From assembly GCA_021792365.1 (NCBI GenBank), contig JAJYUT010000004.1, positions 186,001-250,000 on the forward strand: 64,000 nucleotides of DNA, given 5' to 3'. Under the pieces are notes generated by a model, which was given only the letters and a program-made list of their open reading frames with translations, searched no databases and was not told the origin of the DNA. The DNA is from Pseudomonadota bacterium (GTDB lineage Bacteria > Pseudomonadota > Alphaproteobacteria > Dongiales > Dongiaceae). The position numbers and the translations under genes are program-made. Position 1 is the first letter of the stretch; every line of letters starts with the position of its first letter. Positions 1 to 9,619 of this stretch are shown here, in pieces.

Positions 1-2040
1 GTCCTGGCGCTTCGCCTGCTCGTCGGCCGAGGCTTGCGACAAGGCCGCCTTGGCGAGGTCGTATTCGGCCTGGGCGCGCGAGAGATTGGCGGCGATGCCC
101 TCCATCTCCGCGCTCAAATCCTTGAGGCGGTTGCGCTGCTGCATGCGCTGCACTTCCGCCGTGGGCGAGCCGGCCTGGATGGTGAATCCGTCCCAGCGCC
201 ACATCGAGCCGTCGCGTCCGGCCAGGCGCTGGCCCTGCACCAGTTGCGCAGAGAGGGCGCGGCACTGCGCCTCGTCCTCCACCACGCCGACTTGGGAGAG
301 GCGGCGCAACAGGGCGGCGCTGCCGGTCACGAAGTCGGACAACGGCCGCGCGCCGGCGGGCAAGGCGGGGGCTGCGGAATCGGTTTCCAGCTCGCGCCAA
401 TGCAGCGGCGCACCGGTATCGGCGGAGGCCTGCAGATCGTCGCCGAGCGCGGCGCCGAGCGCGGCCTCGTAGCCCGGCAGCACGGAGAGCGCGTCGATCA
501 GCGGCGGCCAGAGCTGATCGTCGCTGTCGCGGAACAGGGCGGACAGCGCGTCGATCTCCGCCTTCAGCGAGGTATGCTCGGATTGCGCGGCGGTCAGCCT
601 CTCGCGCGCCGCGGCTTCGGTCTCTGCCGTGCCGGCGCGCGTGCTCTCGGCGGCGCTCATCGCGCCCTGCGCCGCTTCCAGTGACCGCTCCGCGTCGCCG
701 GCGGCGGCGCGCGCCGCGTTCAGCGATTCATCCGCCGCGATCTCCGCCTGCAGCCGGTCACGCTCGGCGGTCGCGTCGGCGATGCGCTGGCGCAGGCGCT
801 CCAGCCGCGCGGCCAGCTCGCCGCGGCGGCGCTGCAGGGCCGCCTCGCGCGCCTCGCCGGCGGCGACATTCTGCGTCAGGGTGGCCAGCTCGGTCTCGGT
901 CTCCTCGACCTCGGACGTCGCGACCTCGACCGCGCGCGCGGCTTCTTCCGCGATCGCGGATTCGCGCGCCGCCACGTCGGACAGCTCCTCGGATTCGCTC
1001 TTCAGATTAGCCTGCGCCTCGGCGGCGTCGGTGGCGAGGCCCGTTTCGCGCTCGGTGTCCGCCGCGATATCGGCAAGCTGACGGTCGGCATGGGCGCGCT
1101 GCTGCGCGACCCGCGCCTCCTCCTGGTCGAGCTGCGCGCGGGCGATGGTGAGGCGCTGCAACTCTGCGGCGGCTTCCGCTTCCGCCTGGCGCAGGCCGGG
1201 CAGGATGGCGGCGGCCTCGCCTTGGCGCGTCGCGGCAACCGCGGCGGAGGAGGTGAGGGAGACCACCATGCCTTCCGACTGGATCAGCGCTTCCTCGGCG
1301 GATTTCAGCCGCGCCTCGGCGTCCAGCCACAGCAGGTGGAACAGCACCGCCTCCTGCCGGCGGATGTGGTCCTGCAGGTTGCGATAGCGCGAAGCCTGGC
1401 GCGCCTGCTTCTTCAGCACCGCGAGCTGGCTTTCCAGCGTGACGATGACGTCGTCGAGCCGCGCGAGATTGGCTTCCGCCGCCTTCAGCCGCAGCTCCGC
1501 CTCGTGCCGGCGCGAGTGCAGGCCGGTGATGCCGGCCGCTTCCTCGAGCAGCGCGCGGCGGTCGGTCGGCTTGGCGGCGATGATGGCGCCGATGCGGCCC
1601 TGGCTCACCAGCGCGGTGGAATGCGCGCCGGTCGCGGAATCGGCGAACAGGAGCTGCACGTCCTTGGCGCGCGTCTCCATGCCGTTGACGCGATAGGCGG
1701 AGCCCTGTCCGCGCTCGATCTTGCGCGAGATCGTGAGCTCGTCGTACTCGTTGAACTGCGCCGGAACCTTGCGGTCGGCATTGTCGAGGAAGAGCTGCAC
1801 CTCCGCCACGTTGCGCGCCGGGCGGGTGCCGGTGCCGGCGAAGATGACGTCGTCCATCTCGCTGCCGCGCATGCGCTTGGCGGAGGTCTCGCCCATCACC
1901 CAGCGCAGCGCCTCGACCAGGTTCGACTTGCCGCAGCCGTTCGGGCCGACGATCCCCGTCATGCCGGGCTCGATCATCAGATCCGTCGGGTCGACGAAGG
2001 ACTTGAAGCCGGTGAGGCGGAGTTTGGTGAACTGAACCAA
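1..2040 (-). CDS. smc: Chromosome segregation ATPase Smc, N-terminal part (cut by window edge)
   Basis: Smc forms the V-shaped ATPase core of condensin, which compacts and separates replicated chromosomes. The 680 visible residues begin with an ABC-type head carrying a Walker A loop (GPNGCGKS, residues 32-39), followed by a long Ala/Glu/Arg-rich coiled coil and the start of the hinge (YEAALGAALGDDL). The second half, with the C-terminal coil and Walker B/signature head, lies beyond position 1; the family is usually about 1150 residues. I chose a TTG start because translation from it gives the classical Smc opening (VQFTKLRLTGFKSFVDP), and a G-rich stretch sits upstream. It lies about 50 bases downstream of the dsbA-like gene on the same strand, so the two are probably cotranscribed. 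Confidence 0.95.
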   Translation of the reverse strand, partial: MVQFTKLRLTGFKSFVDPTDLMIEPGMTGIVGPNGCGKSNLVEALRWVMGETSAKRMRGSEMDDVIFAGTGTRPARNVAEVQLFLDNADRKVPAQFNEYDELTISRKIERGQGSAYRVNGMETRAKDVQLLFADSATGAHSTALVSQGRIGAIIAAKPTDRRALLEEAAGITGLHSRRHEAELRLKAAEANLARLDDVIVTLESQLAVLKKQARQASRYRNLQDHIRRQEAVLFHLLWLDAEARLKSAEEALIQSEGMVVSLTSSAAVAATRQGEAAAILPGLRQAEAEAAAELQRLTIARAQLDQEEARVAQQRAHADRQLADIAADTERETGLATDAAEAQANLKSESEELSDVAARESAIAEEAARAVEVATSEVEETETELATLTQNVAAGEAREAALQRRRGELAARLERLRQRIADATAERDRLQAEIAADESLNAARAAAGDAERSLEAAQGAMSAAESTRAGTAETEAAARERLTAAQSEHTSLKAEIDALSALFRDSDDQLWPPLIDALSVLPGYEAALGAALGDDLQASADTGAPLHWRELETDSAAPALPAGARPLSDFVTGSAALLRRLSQVGVVEDEAQCRALSAQLVQGQRLAGRDGSMWRWDGFTIQAGSPTAEVQRMQQRNRLKDLSAEMEGIAANLSRAQAEYDLAKAALSQASADEQAKRQD

Positions 2041-2090
2041 GGCGGTCTCGATCCCCCGAGAAGACTAGATTCGAAAGACGCGGCGAGCGC

Positions 2091-2762
2091 CTACTGCTTG
2101 GCGGCCAGGGCCGCGTCGATGGTCTGCTTGAACGGCTCGTACTCGCCGACGCCCTTCAGCACCCGGTCATTGATGAAAAAGGTCGGCGTGGAATTGATCT
2201 TGAGGGTGTTCGCCGCCTCCTGCTGGACCGCGGTCAGCCTGTCCTTCTTGGCCTGGTCGTTGAGGCAGGCGGCAAAGGCCGCGTCGTCGATGCCGGCGGT
2301 CTTGGCGATGGTCTTGACCTGCTCCACGCCGCCCTGGACGTGCCAGGTCTCCTGCTGCTGGAACAGCGTGTCGACCATCGGGAAATAGGCGAGGTCGTTG
2401 ACGCAGCGCGTCAGCAGCGCCGCCGCGGCGGAGACGTTGTCCAGCGGGAAGTCGCGGAACACCACGCGCAGCTTGCCGGTGTCGATGTATTCCGTCTTCA
2501 GCTTGGGCAGGATGGTTTCGTGGAAATGCTTGCAGTGCGGGCAGCCGAGCGAGAAATACTCGACCATCGTCACCGGCGCGTCCGCGTTGCCGAGGAACTT
2601 GTCGTCGGCGGCGACTTCCGGCACGGCCTCGGCCTTTTCGCTGGGATCGGTCCCGGCGGCCGCGCCCGCGCCGATATCCTGGCTCGACATATAGAACCAG
2701 CCGCCCGCGCCGACCGCGACCAGGACCAGCACGACCAGAGCGACCAATACGCCTTTGTTCAT
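2091..2762 (-). CDS. Membrane-anchored DsbA-family thiol-disulfide protein
   Basis: A thioredoxin-fold oxidoreductase expected to act on cysteines of exported proteins on the periplasmic side of the membrane. Of its 223 residues, about 22 at the N-terminus form a hydrophobic anchor or signal (MNKGVLVALVVLVLV), then comes a short linker rich in Ala and acidic residues, then the Thioredoxin_4/DsbA domain with the active site CPHC (Cys74 and Cys77) and a cis-proline motif (STPTFF). A longer frame exists upstream, but the Met directly before the anchor is the sensible start. The smc - dsbA-like - DUF721 - mutY order is common in alphaproteobacteria. The exact role (oxidase, isomerase or folding factor) cannot be told from sequence. 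Confidence 0.9.
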   Translation of the reverse strand: MNKGVLVALVVLVLVAVGAGGWFYMSSQDIGAGAAAGTDPSEKAEAVPEVAADDKFLGNADAPVTMVEYFSLGCPHCKHFHETILPKLKTEYIDTGKLRVVFRDFPLDNVSAAAALLTRCVNDLAYFPMVDTLFQQQETWHVQGGVEQVKTIAKTAGIDDAAFAACLNDQAKKDRLTAVQQEAANTLKINSTPTFFINDRVLKGVGEYEPFKQTIDAALAAKQ

Positions 2763-2921
2763 CGAACGACTCCCGCGGGGATGCCTGTCGAAAAAATCCT
2801 GATGGCCAACCCCCTGATGGTTCGGGGTTTTGGCAGGATTCCCAAAGCCGCGCAAGCCCGCGCCTGACGCGGAAAACGGCGAGCTTGTGACAGCTCTGTG
2901 AATCCGCCGAGTCGCGCGGAA

Positions 2922-3449
2922 TCAGGCTCCGGTCTTCGCCTTGTCGCGGCGGCGGATGGCCGCGCCGAGTCGCGCGAGGGACTCGCGGATCTCGGGATCG
3001 GCGACCGGCTGGATCGCCTCCGCCACTTCGTTCTGCTCCAGGCGCGTGAGCGGCGGGGGCGGGGCCACGACCTTGCGCGCGGCGACCGCGCCCTGCTCGA
3101 TCCTGAGCCGCGCCACCGCGCGATAGCCGAAATGCCCGTTGATGCGCTCCAGGATCGAGGGCGCGAGGTGCTGCAGTTCCAGCGCCGCCGCCCCGCCGCA
3201 GCGCACGGTGAGGACGCCCTCGTCGCGCTTGCCGCGCGGAAAGCTGAGCTTGATGGGCAGGCTCGACGCGGCGAGCGAGGCGCCCGCGATCTCCGCCCAG
3301 TGGGTGAACAGGCCGGCCTCCGCATAGCCGCGCGAGCCCAGCGCGTGCTTGGCGATCGCCGGCACCTCCGCCGCCAGCGCCACCATGTAGTTGCGGCGCG
3401 GTTTGGGCTCGGGCTTCGCGGGCTCGGTCGGCTTGGGCTTTTTGGTCAT
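2922..3449 (-). CDS. DUF721 / DciA-like protein
   Basis: A 175-residue DUF721 protein. The family includes DciA, which loads the replicative helicase DnaB in bacteria lacking DnaC; that role here is an inference from the family. The N-terminus is a Lys/Pro-rich tail (KKPKPTEPAKPEPKPRR), followed by the compact DUF721 fold with the motif FTHWAEIAGASLA and a basic, KH-like strand region (VLTVRCGGAAALELQHLAP). The C-terminus is helical and charged. The frame stays open upstream, but that extension would overlap mutY antisense and lacks family features. The gene diverges from mutY with only 27 bases between the start codons, so each promoter probably overlaps the other gene's 5' end. Confidence 0.85.
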   Translation of the reverse strand: MTKKPKPTEPAKPEPKPRRNYMVALAAEVPAIAKHALGSRGYAEAGLFTHWAEIAGASLAASSLPIKLSFPRGKRDEGVLTVRCGGAAALELQHLAPSILERINGHFGYRAVARLRIEQGAVAARKVVAPPPPLTRLEQNEVAEAIQPVADPEIRESLARLGAAIRRRDKAKTGA

Positions 3450-3476
3450 GGGCCGTGAGTCTATGGTGGCGGCGCC

Positions 3477-4553
3477 ATGAAATCCACGCATCCGCAAATG
3501 CCCCAGAGGCTGCTCGCCTGGTACGACCGGCACCGGCGGAGCCTGCCGTGGCGCGCCAGGCCGGGCGAAACGGCGGATCCCTATCACGTCTGGCTGAGCG
3601 AGATCATGCTGCAGCAGACCACCGTGCCGGCGGTGAAGCCGTATTACGAGACCTTCCTGAAGCGCTGGCCGAGCGTGCGGGACCTCGCGGCGGCGGACAT
3701 CCACGACGTTATGGCGGCCTGGGCTGGGCTCGGCTATTACGCGCGGGCGCGCAACCTGCATAAATGCGCCCAGATCGTGACCGAGCGGCACGGCGGGCGC
3801 TTCCCCGATACGGAGGACGCGTTACGCGAATTGCCCGGCATCGGGCGCTATACCGCGGGCGCCATCGCCGCCATCGCCTTCGGACGCAAGGCCACCATCC
3901 TCGACGGCAATGTCGAGCGGGTGGTGAGCCGCCTTCACCGCCTCCAGACCCCGCTGCCCAAGGCCAAGGCCGAATTGTGGGCGCTGGCCGAGGAGCTGAC
4001 GCCGGAGCAGCGGCCGGGCGACTACGCCCAGGCGATCATGGATCTCGGCGCCACCATCTGCACGCCGCAGAAGCCGGCCTGCTCGCTTTGCCCGTGGAAC
4101 GCGGATTGCGCCGCCTTCGCCGCCGGCGACCAGGAGACCTATCCGCGCAAGGCGCCGAAGGCCGAGCGGCCGCAGCGTTACGGCGCCGCCTTCTGGATGG
4201 TGAACGAGAATGGCGAGGTGGCCTTGCGCCGCCGCCCGCCGCGCGGCCTTTTGGGCGGGATGCTGGAGGTGCCGGGCACGGAGTGGGGCGCCGCGCCCCT
4301 GGCGCAGGACGCGGCCTTACGCAAGGCGCCCGTCCCGGCGGACTGGCGCTGGTCCGACGGGATCGTGCGGCACGTCTTCACGCATTTCGCGTTGGAGCTG
4401 CAGGTCGCGACCGCGATGGTGCGCGGCCGCCCGCTCGCCGATGCCGAGTGGGTGCCGATCGACCGTCTCGGCGCCGTCGCCCTGCCCAGCGTGATGCGCA
4501 AGGTCGCGAAGCTCGCGCTCGCCGGCGCGGTGCGGAAGCAAGCGGCGCAATGA
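3477..4553 (+). CDS. mutY: Adenine DNA glycosylase MutY
   Basis: Removes adenine mispaired with 8-oxoguanine in base excision repair. The 358-residue protein has the HhH-GPD fold with the catalytic glutamate at residue 42 (WLSEIMLQQTT), the hairpin LPGIGRYTAGAI and the catalytic aspartate in LDGNVERV. The 4Fe-4S loop is complete, with cysteines spaced C-x6-C-x2-C-x5-C (CTPQKPACSLCPWNADC). The C-terminal third is the NUDIX-like domain that recognises 8-oxoG (RRPPRGLLGGMLEVPGTEW). Length and order are typical. It is divergent from the DUF721 gene. Confidence 0.97.
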   Translation: MKSTHPQMPQRLLAWYDRHRRSLPWRARPGETADPYHVWLSEIMLQQTTVPAVKPYYETFLKRWPSVRDLAAADIHDVMAAWAGLGYYARARNLHKCAQIVTERHGGRFPDTEDALRELPGIGRYTAGAIAAIAFGRKATILDGNVERVVSRLHRLQTPLPKAKAELWALAEELTPEQRPGDYAQAIMDLGATICTPQKPACSLCPWNADCAAFAAGDQETYPRKAPKAERPQRYGAAFWMVNENGEVALRRRPPRGLLGGMLEVPGTEWGAAPLAQDAALRKAPVPADWRWSDGIVRHVFTHFALELQVATAMVRGRPLADAEWVPIDRLGAVALPSVMRKVAKLALAGAVRKQAAQ

Positions 4554-4560
4554 GCGACCT

Positions 4561-4580
4561 CCTCCCCAGCTTGGGGGAGG
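4561..4580. terminator. Short G/C hairpin between mutY and the facing small gene
   Basis: A 7-bp perfect stem (CCTCCCC / GGGGAGG) with a 6-base loop lies eight bases after the mutY stop and just before the stop of the convergent gene. There is no T tract on the plus strand. A bidirectional terminator is plausible but weakly supported. Confidence 0.35.
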
Positions 4581-4587
4581 GGAAAGG

Positions 4588-4848
4588 CTACTCGGCGATC
4601 CCCAGCAACTGTTCCGCTTCCTGGAGCTTGGCCATGCTGTCGGCGTGGTTGCCGGCTTCGTGCAGGGCTTGGCCTTCGTCGCGCAGCGCCTGGGCCTGCG
4701 CCTTCACGTCGTCGCCGGCGGTGGAGGTGGCGAGGGCGGCGTCGATCTTCTGCACGTGCATGGGGCAGGAACTGGCGAACGCGGCCCCGCTCACGAGCGC
4801 TGAGCTCATGAATGCACTCAGGGCGATGGCTGTGATGAGCGTCTTCAT
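4588..4848 (-). CDS. Small secreted protein of unknown function
   Basis: An 86-residue protein with a clear signal peptide (MKTLITAIALSAFMSSALVS, then cleavage near AFA-SS), so it is probably periplasmic. The mature part starts with SCPMHVQKIDAAL and continues as an Ala/Gln/Glu-rich amphipathic helical pair (ALRDEGQALHEAGNHADSMA) resembling a single TPR-like helical hairpin. I do not recognise a named family. A much longer frame reads upstream from it, but only as antisense to the ccrM region. It stands alone, convergent with mutY, with repeat DNA upstream. Confidence 0.65.
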   Translation of the reverse strand: MKTLITAIALSAFMSSALVSGAAFASSCPMHVQKIDAALATSTAGDDVKAQAQALRDEGQALHEAGNHADSMAKLQEAEQLLGIAE

Positions 4849-4976
4849 CGTCGATCTCCCGGGTTGGTGATCCGCGCGGGGCTTATGAAACTCCCGAAGT
4901 TGCGGATGCGCCACTGACAAGGCGGCCACAGCGGAACACGAATGCGTGAGGGGCGGAGCTGGCGCGCTTCTTTTTG

Positions 4977-5071
4977 CTGTCACCCCGGACAAGCGCAGCG
5001 CGATCCGGGGTCCATGGATGGGGTTGGCGCCAAGCGGCGCATTGGACCCGGCGCGGAGGCCGGGGTGACAG
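4977..5071. repeat. REP-like palindromic intergenic element, copy 1
   Basis: A 95-base element whose ends are a perfect 12-bp inverted repeat (CTGTCACCCCGG / CCGGGGTGACAG). The interior holds GATCCGGGGTCCATGGATGG. A second copy with the same ends and core occurs at 13215-13312. Palindromes of this type (CCCGGA...GATCCGGGGTCCATGGA) are scattered between genes in many alphaproteobacterial genomes. Confidence 0.75.
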
Positions 5072-5161
5072 TAACAGTAGGAGAAGCGGCGAGCAGTGCG
5101 CGGAACGGCCCTATGGGTCCCGGGCCGCGCTGCGCGCGCCCGGGATGACATCCCCAATGAT

Positions 5162-5202
5162 GAAAAGGAGAAACGGCGCGACGGTGTCGGGACCGTCGCG
5201 CC
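5162..5202 (-). terminator. Rho-independent terminator downstream of ccrM
   Basis: On the minus strand an 11-bp perfect stem (GGCGCGACGGT / ACCGTCGCGCC) with a 6-base loop is followed by a T-rich run (GTTTCTCCTTTTC). It lies about 100 bases after the ccrM stop and fits a factor-independent terminator. Confidence 0.75.
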
Positions 5203-5306
5203 GTGGGGAGAGCGTTGCTTCGCTGTCTTCGCCCTCGGTGGTCTCCGGAGCATTTTCCGCCGAAGTGGATGCCGGTTCGGCGTAGGAAATGCGACCAGCG
5301 TGCCGG

Positions 5307-6500
<1,194 letters not shown>

Positions 6501-6502
<2 letters not shown>

Positions 6503-7124
6503 AGTCGATTAGAGAAAGTTGCTCATAAACCGGCTTAAATGACACGCGGTGATGGAGGGTGAGGCCGTGGGCCTCGATCGCGGCGCGATGCTCCCGCGTG
6601 CCGTAGCCGACATTGGTCTCCCACCCATATCTTGGGTGCTCGCAGTGCAGCTCCCGCATCATCTTGTCGCGCGCCACTTTCGCGAGAATGGACGCGGCGG
6701 CGACGGAATAGGAGAGATGGTCCCCCTCGACGACGGTGGTCTCCGCGCAGGGCAGGCCCGGCTTCATGTTGCCGTCGATGATGGCGTGGCAGGGCTCGAC
6801 CGGCAGCTGCTCGAACGCGCGGCGCATGGCCATGAAGGTGGCGCGCAGGATGTTGAAGCGGTCGATCTCCTCGACGCTCGCCTCGCCCAGCGCCCAGATC
6901 GCCCGGACGCGCAGCTTCTCCGCCACCGCCTCGCGCACCTCGGGCGCCAGGCGCTTCGAATCATCGAGCGCGCCGAGCAGCCGCGTCGAGATCCCGGAGA
7001 GCGGCAGGATCGCCGCGCACGCCACGACCGGCCCCGCCAACGGCCCACGCCCCGCCTCATCGACGCCGCAGATCACGGCGCCCGATTTGCGACCCAGCGA
7101 GATCTCGTAGCGGAAGGTGGGCAT
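6501..7124 (-). CDS. rnhB: Ribonuclease HII
   Basis: Cuts the RNA strand of RNA-DNA hybrids and single ribonucleotides embedded in DNA. The 207-residue length is typical. The metal-binding start GVDEAGRGPLAGPVVA, the aspartate in IIDGNMKP and the motif VAAASILAKVARDKMM are all present. The C-terminus (GLTLHHRVSFKPV) matches the family. It precedes ccrM on the same strand; its end overlaps the ccrM leader with the GANTC cluster. The next gene upstream belongs to a foreign-looking island. Confidence 0.96.
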
Positions 7125-7146
7125 GAGGGCGGTATAGCACTGCGCG

Positions 7147-7159
7147 CGGAGTCGGGGGA
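7147..7159 (+). repeat. 13-bp inverted repeat, left end of the ietAS island
   Basis: CGGAGTCGGGGGA here is matched perfectly, in reverse complement, at 10662-10674. The two copies bracket the ATPase/protease pair closely: this one is 10 bases past the protease stop and the other is about 70 bases upstream of the ATPase start. It may mark the ends of an inserted segment, though a G-rich 13-mer could recur by chance in such a genome. Confidence 0.5.
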
Positions 7160-7168
7160 GGGGATAAG

Positions 7169-9619
7169 TCAGACAGCAACGGCAGCAGCAACCATGTTCT
7201 CAATCTTAGCCTTCACCTCGGAGTATAGATCGGTCGCAACTGTCTCGGCGTCAATTTCGACGATCAATGCAAATCGCGCGGACAGTTGTTCGGGGTCTGC
7301 CACTGTCTTCGTCTTCCACCATCCAGCAACTGGATGAACCGCGAGTATATTGCGGCGAGCCAGATCGGACGCGGGGCAAGTCAATTCATCGATCTGAAGA
7401 GAACCTACATCACGGCGATTGCGTCCGAACCTCCAGCCATCGTCCTCATCGACGAGCAGAATGTCCGGCTGATCCGCCGCCACGCTTATTCGTGCGATGA
7501 AAGCGGCGATGTCTTCGTTGGGTCGGTTTAACTTGAACCTCAAATTGTGCGAAGCGTAACGGAACTTTGATCCCCGCGCCGCTTCAGATGGATTGGGGTG
7601 GATAAACGTACTGAGTGTAATTCGCAGTGTGACCTGGGTATCCACCAGCTTCCTTAGTTCCCCTACCGGCCACGGCAATTCGAAGAGCTTCATTTCGTTG
7701 TTTTGATGATCATCACTTCTTTTTTTTCCTTTCTTAAATGGGACGATAGTGTCTTGCACGATCAGCGTTAGGGCATTTGAAGCGCTCCTTCGAGCTCGCA
7801 GAAGATCCGGTATCCCAAAGCCGTAGCGCTGGAACAGGGGAGTATAGTCGCCCTTCGCAGCATTTGCCGGCAAGTGACTCAGCATTTGATAATTCCAACG
7901 AGCTGACGACGCCAAGAGCGCCCTAACTGTTTCCGGCCAGAGATGGGGATAATCCGACCATATCTCCGCAGCTGCTCTCGCGGCCAGTGCCGTCGCACCG
8001 CTAGTGTCACCGCACGTAGTAAACGCCCGCAGCGGATACCGATGATCGGTCGTCAAGAGCGAAAGAGCTTGATGGCTTAGAGGCGGTGGTGCGCCATCGA
8101 CCACCCAGTTTCCGCCCTCGAAAACGATATCGGGCTTAATGGGCCAGTGAGATGACCAGCTTGCAGTCCGTGAGGAGGGAGCAAGATCGCCAGCGGGAGC
8201 AAGTGGAAGTCCAGGTTGTCCGGGGGGCAGGGCATCTTTCTCAGTGAATGCACCAACGCAGATCGCATTCCACGCCTGAGCGGGTGATTCGATTTCATTT
8301 GCTAGATGATGCGATACAGCAAGATAGTTGGCATTTCCAAATAAGTTCTGCTTGGTATTTCCCGCAGATATTAGAAATAGCCGTTGAACCTTCTTGATTC
8401 CCGATACACCCGCCGCTAGCTGATCAATTTCGCTCGACCACGACGTAGGAGCCCCATCGTGAGGTGTATCGTCTTCCGTGGTGCTCGCCATGGAAAACGT
8501 GCGTCGGCGATTTCCTCCAGCTTCAACCGTGTTCACGCCATTGCGCGTCATGGCACCTAGAAGATGATGGGGATTTTGGCCTGCATCAGGTACGATCTTC
8601 ACGGACTCCAAACGATGCCTGATGTTGATTGGCACCACATTCTGAAGCGCCAGCGTCAGGTCGCCATACAACGAGAGCCCAGCCAGCTGAGTGCCATGCC
8701 CTTTGTTGTCTTCAACGCTCCATGCTGGATCGGCAGCGTATCGATCATCAACGTGCAGCGCGGGAGAAATCAATGGGTGATTTCGTCCAACACCCGTATC
8801 GAGCAAGCTAATATAACTTGGATCGTCACCAGGGTCGAATGTGGTGGCGTTTCGCATTGCCTCCACCCATTCGACTTGCTCCTCAGTTTCCATCGAATCG
8901 AAGAATTCCGAGGTCACGCTAGGCGCGGCAAGAGCGCGTACACCGCCAAGTCGACGAACTGCGAGCGCAAGCGCGTCATGCGTGGCCCTGCCAATCAATA
9001 CGATATCTTCAGGAAATTGTAGGCGATCGTTACCAATGCTGACGTCAAATTGCTCTGCGCCAGCGACGAAGATCTCGACCGAAGACTTCTCAAGCCAGAT
9101 CTCCCAAGAGGAAGGAGCATTATTCTCCGGGAACTTGTTTGGTGGGCTGCGCCACAGAGCGCGAAGTCCTGCTTCTGTTATAGCTCCAATGCTCTGCACT
9201 AGGTCGGCATTGTAAGGACGACCCAGTGCACCTCCCTTCCCCTTACGGTTCTTTTCGGAAAAATCTTCGACCTTTTGCCTGAGCTTCTCCAGGCCTTTCG
9301 CGGGAGCGAAGATAGTGGCTCTAGCGGGTTCGTTCTGTTCGGGCTTGGCAGGGTGCGTTTGAAGTAGAACCAGATCACTTGCGTTGAGACTCTTGGTGAT
9401 CATGACTTCGCCGGGGCGGCCCCGTACGTCAAGATAAATGCCTGGCCTCGCTTCTGCCTTGGGGTCGGGAAGGGCATCCAGAGCCTGCAACAGAGCCATA
9501 GCGTGCGCCGCCCGATCGAGAACGTTACTTGGCCTCTTTGTTGATCCTCCGCCCTTTGCCTTGAATTCTCTTTGTTTCCCTATGCCCTCTAGGACGAAGT
9601 GTTCGCGATCCCTCGGCAT
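7169..9619 (-). CDS. Subtilisin-like (S8) serine protease, IetS-like
   Basis: An 816-residue cytoplasmic-looking subtilase with no signal peptide. The catalytic triad is complete: Asp274 in SLLDTGVG, His308 in NKGHGTQLAG and Ser540 in CGDTSGATALAAR. The N-terminal region before the protease (residues 1-230), with a PSNVLDRAAHAM motif, and a long C-terminal region of about 250 residues are typical of S8 peptidases paired with AAA+ ATPases. IetS of the Agrobacterium ietAS pair is a subtilisin-like protease of this layout, and ietAS is listed among anti-phage systems; function here is inferred. The gene starts inside the end of the ATPase gene (95-base overlap). Base composition is visibly poorer in GC than its neighbours, which suggests acquisition by transfer. 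Confidence 0.88.
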   Translation of the reverse strand: MPRDREHFVLEGIGKQREFKAKGGGSTKRPSNVLDRAAHAMALLQALDALPDPKAEARPGIYLDVRGRPGEVMITKSLNASDLVLLQTHPAKPEQNEPARATIFAPAKGLEKLRQKVEDFSEKNRKGKGGALGRPYNADLVQSIGAITEAGLRALWRSPPNKFPENNAPSSWEIWLEKSSVEIFVAGAEQFDVSIGNDRLQFPEDIVLIGRATHDALALAVRRLGGVRALAAPSVTSEFFDSMETEEQVEWVEAMRNATTFDPGDDPSYISLLDTGVGRNHPLISPALHVDDRYAADPAWSVEDNKGHGTQLAGLSLYGDLTLALQNVVPINIRHRLESVKIVPDAGQNPHHLLGAMTRNGVNTVEAGGNRRRTFSMASTTEDDTPHDGAPTSWSSEIDQLAAGVSGIKKVQRLFLISAGNTKQNLFGNANYLAVSHHLANEIESPAQAWNAICVGAFTEKDALPPGQPGLPLAPAGDLAPSSRTASWSSHWPIKPDIVFEGGNWVVDGAPPPLSHQALSLLTTDHRYPLRAFTTCGDTSGATALAARAAAEIWSDYPHLWPETVRALLASSARWNYQMLSHLPANAAKGDYTPLFQRYGFGIPDLLRARRSASNALTLIVQDTIVPFKKGKKRSDDHQNNEMKLFELPWPVGELRKLVDTQVTLRITLSTFIHPNPSEAARGSKFRYASHNLRFKLNRPNEDIAAFIARISVAADQPDILLVDEDDGWRFGRNRRDVGSLQIDELTCPASDLARRNILAVHPVAGWWKTKTVADPEQLSARFALIVEIDAETVATDLYSEVKAKIENMVAAAVAV

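Larger units (their letters stand above)
4849..5306. other. Intergenic stretch with palindromic repeats and the ccrM terminator
   Basis: No gene is supported here. It holds a REP-like element, a second palindromic unit with GGGTCCCGGG and CGCCCGGGATGAC arms at about 5115-5150, and a hairpin/T-tract terminator for the ccrM transcript. The remainder near the small secreted gene should contain that gene's promoter, but no clear -35/-10 pair is visible. Confidence 0.6.
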
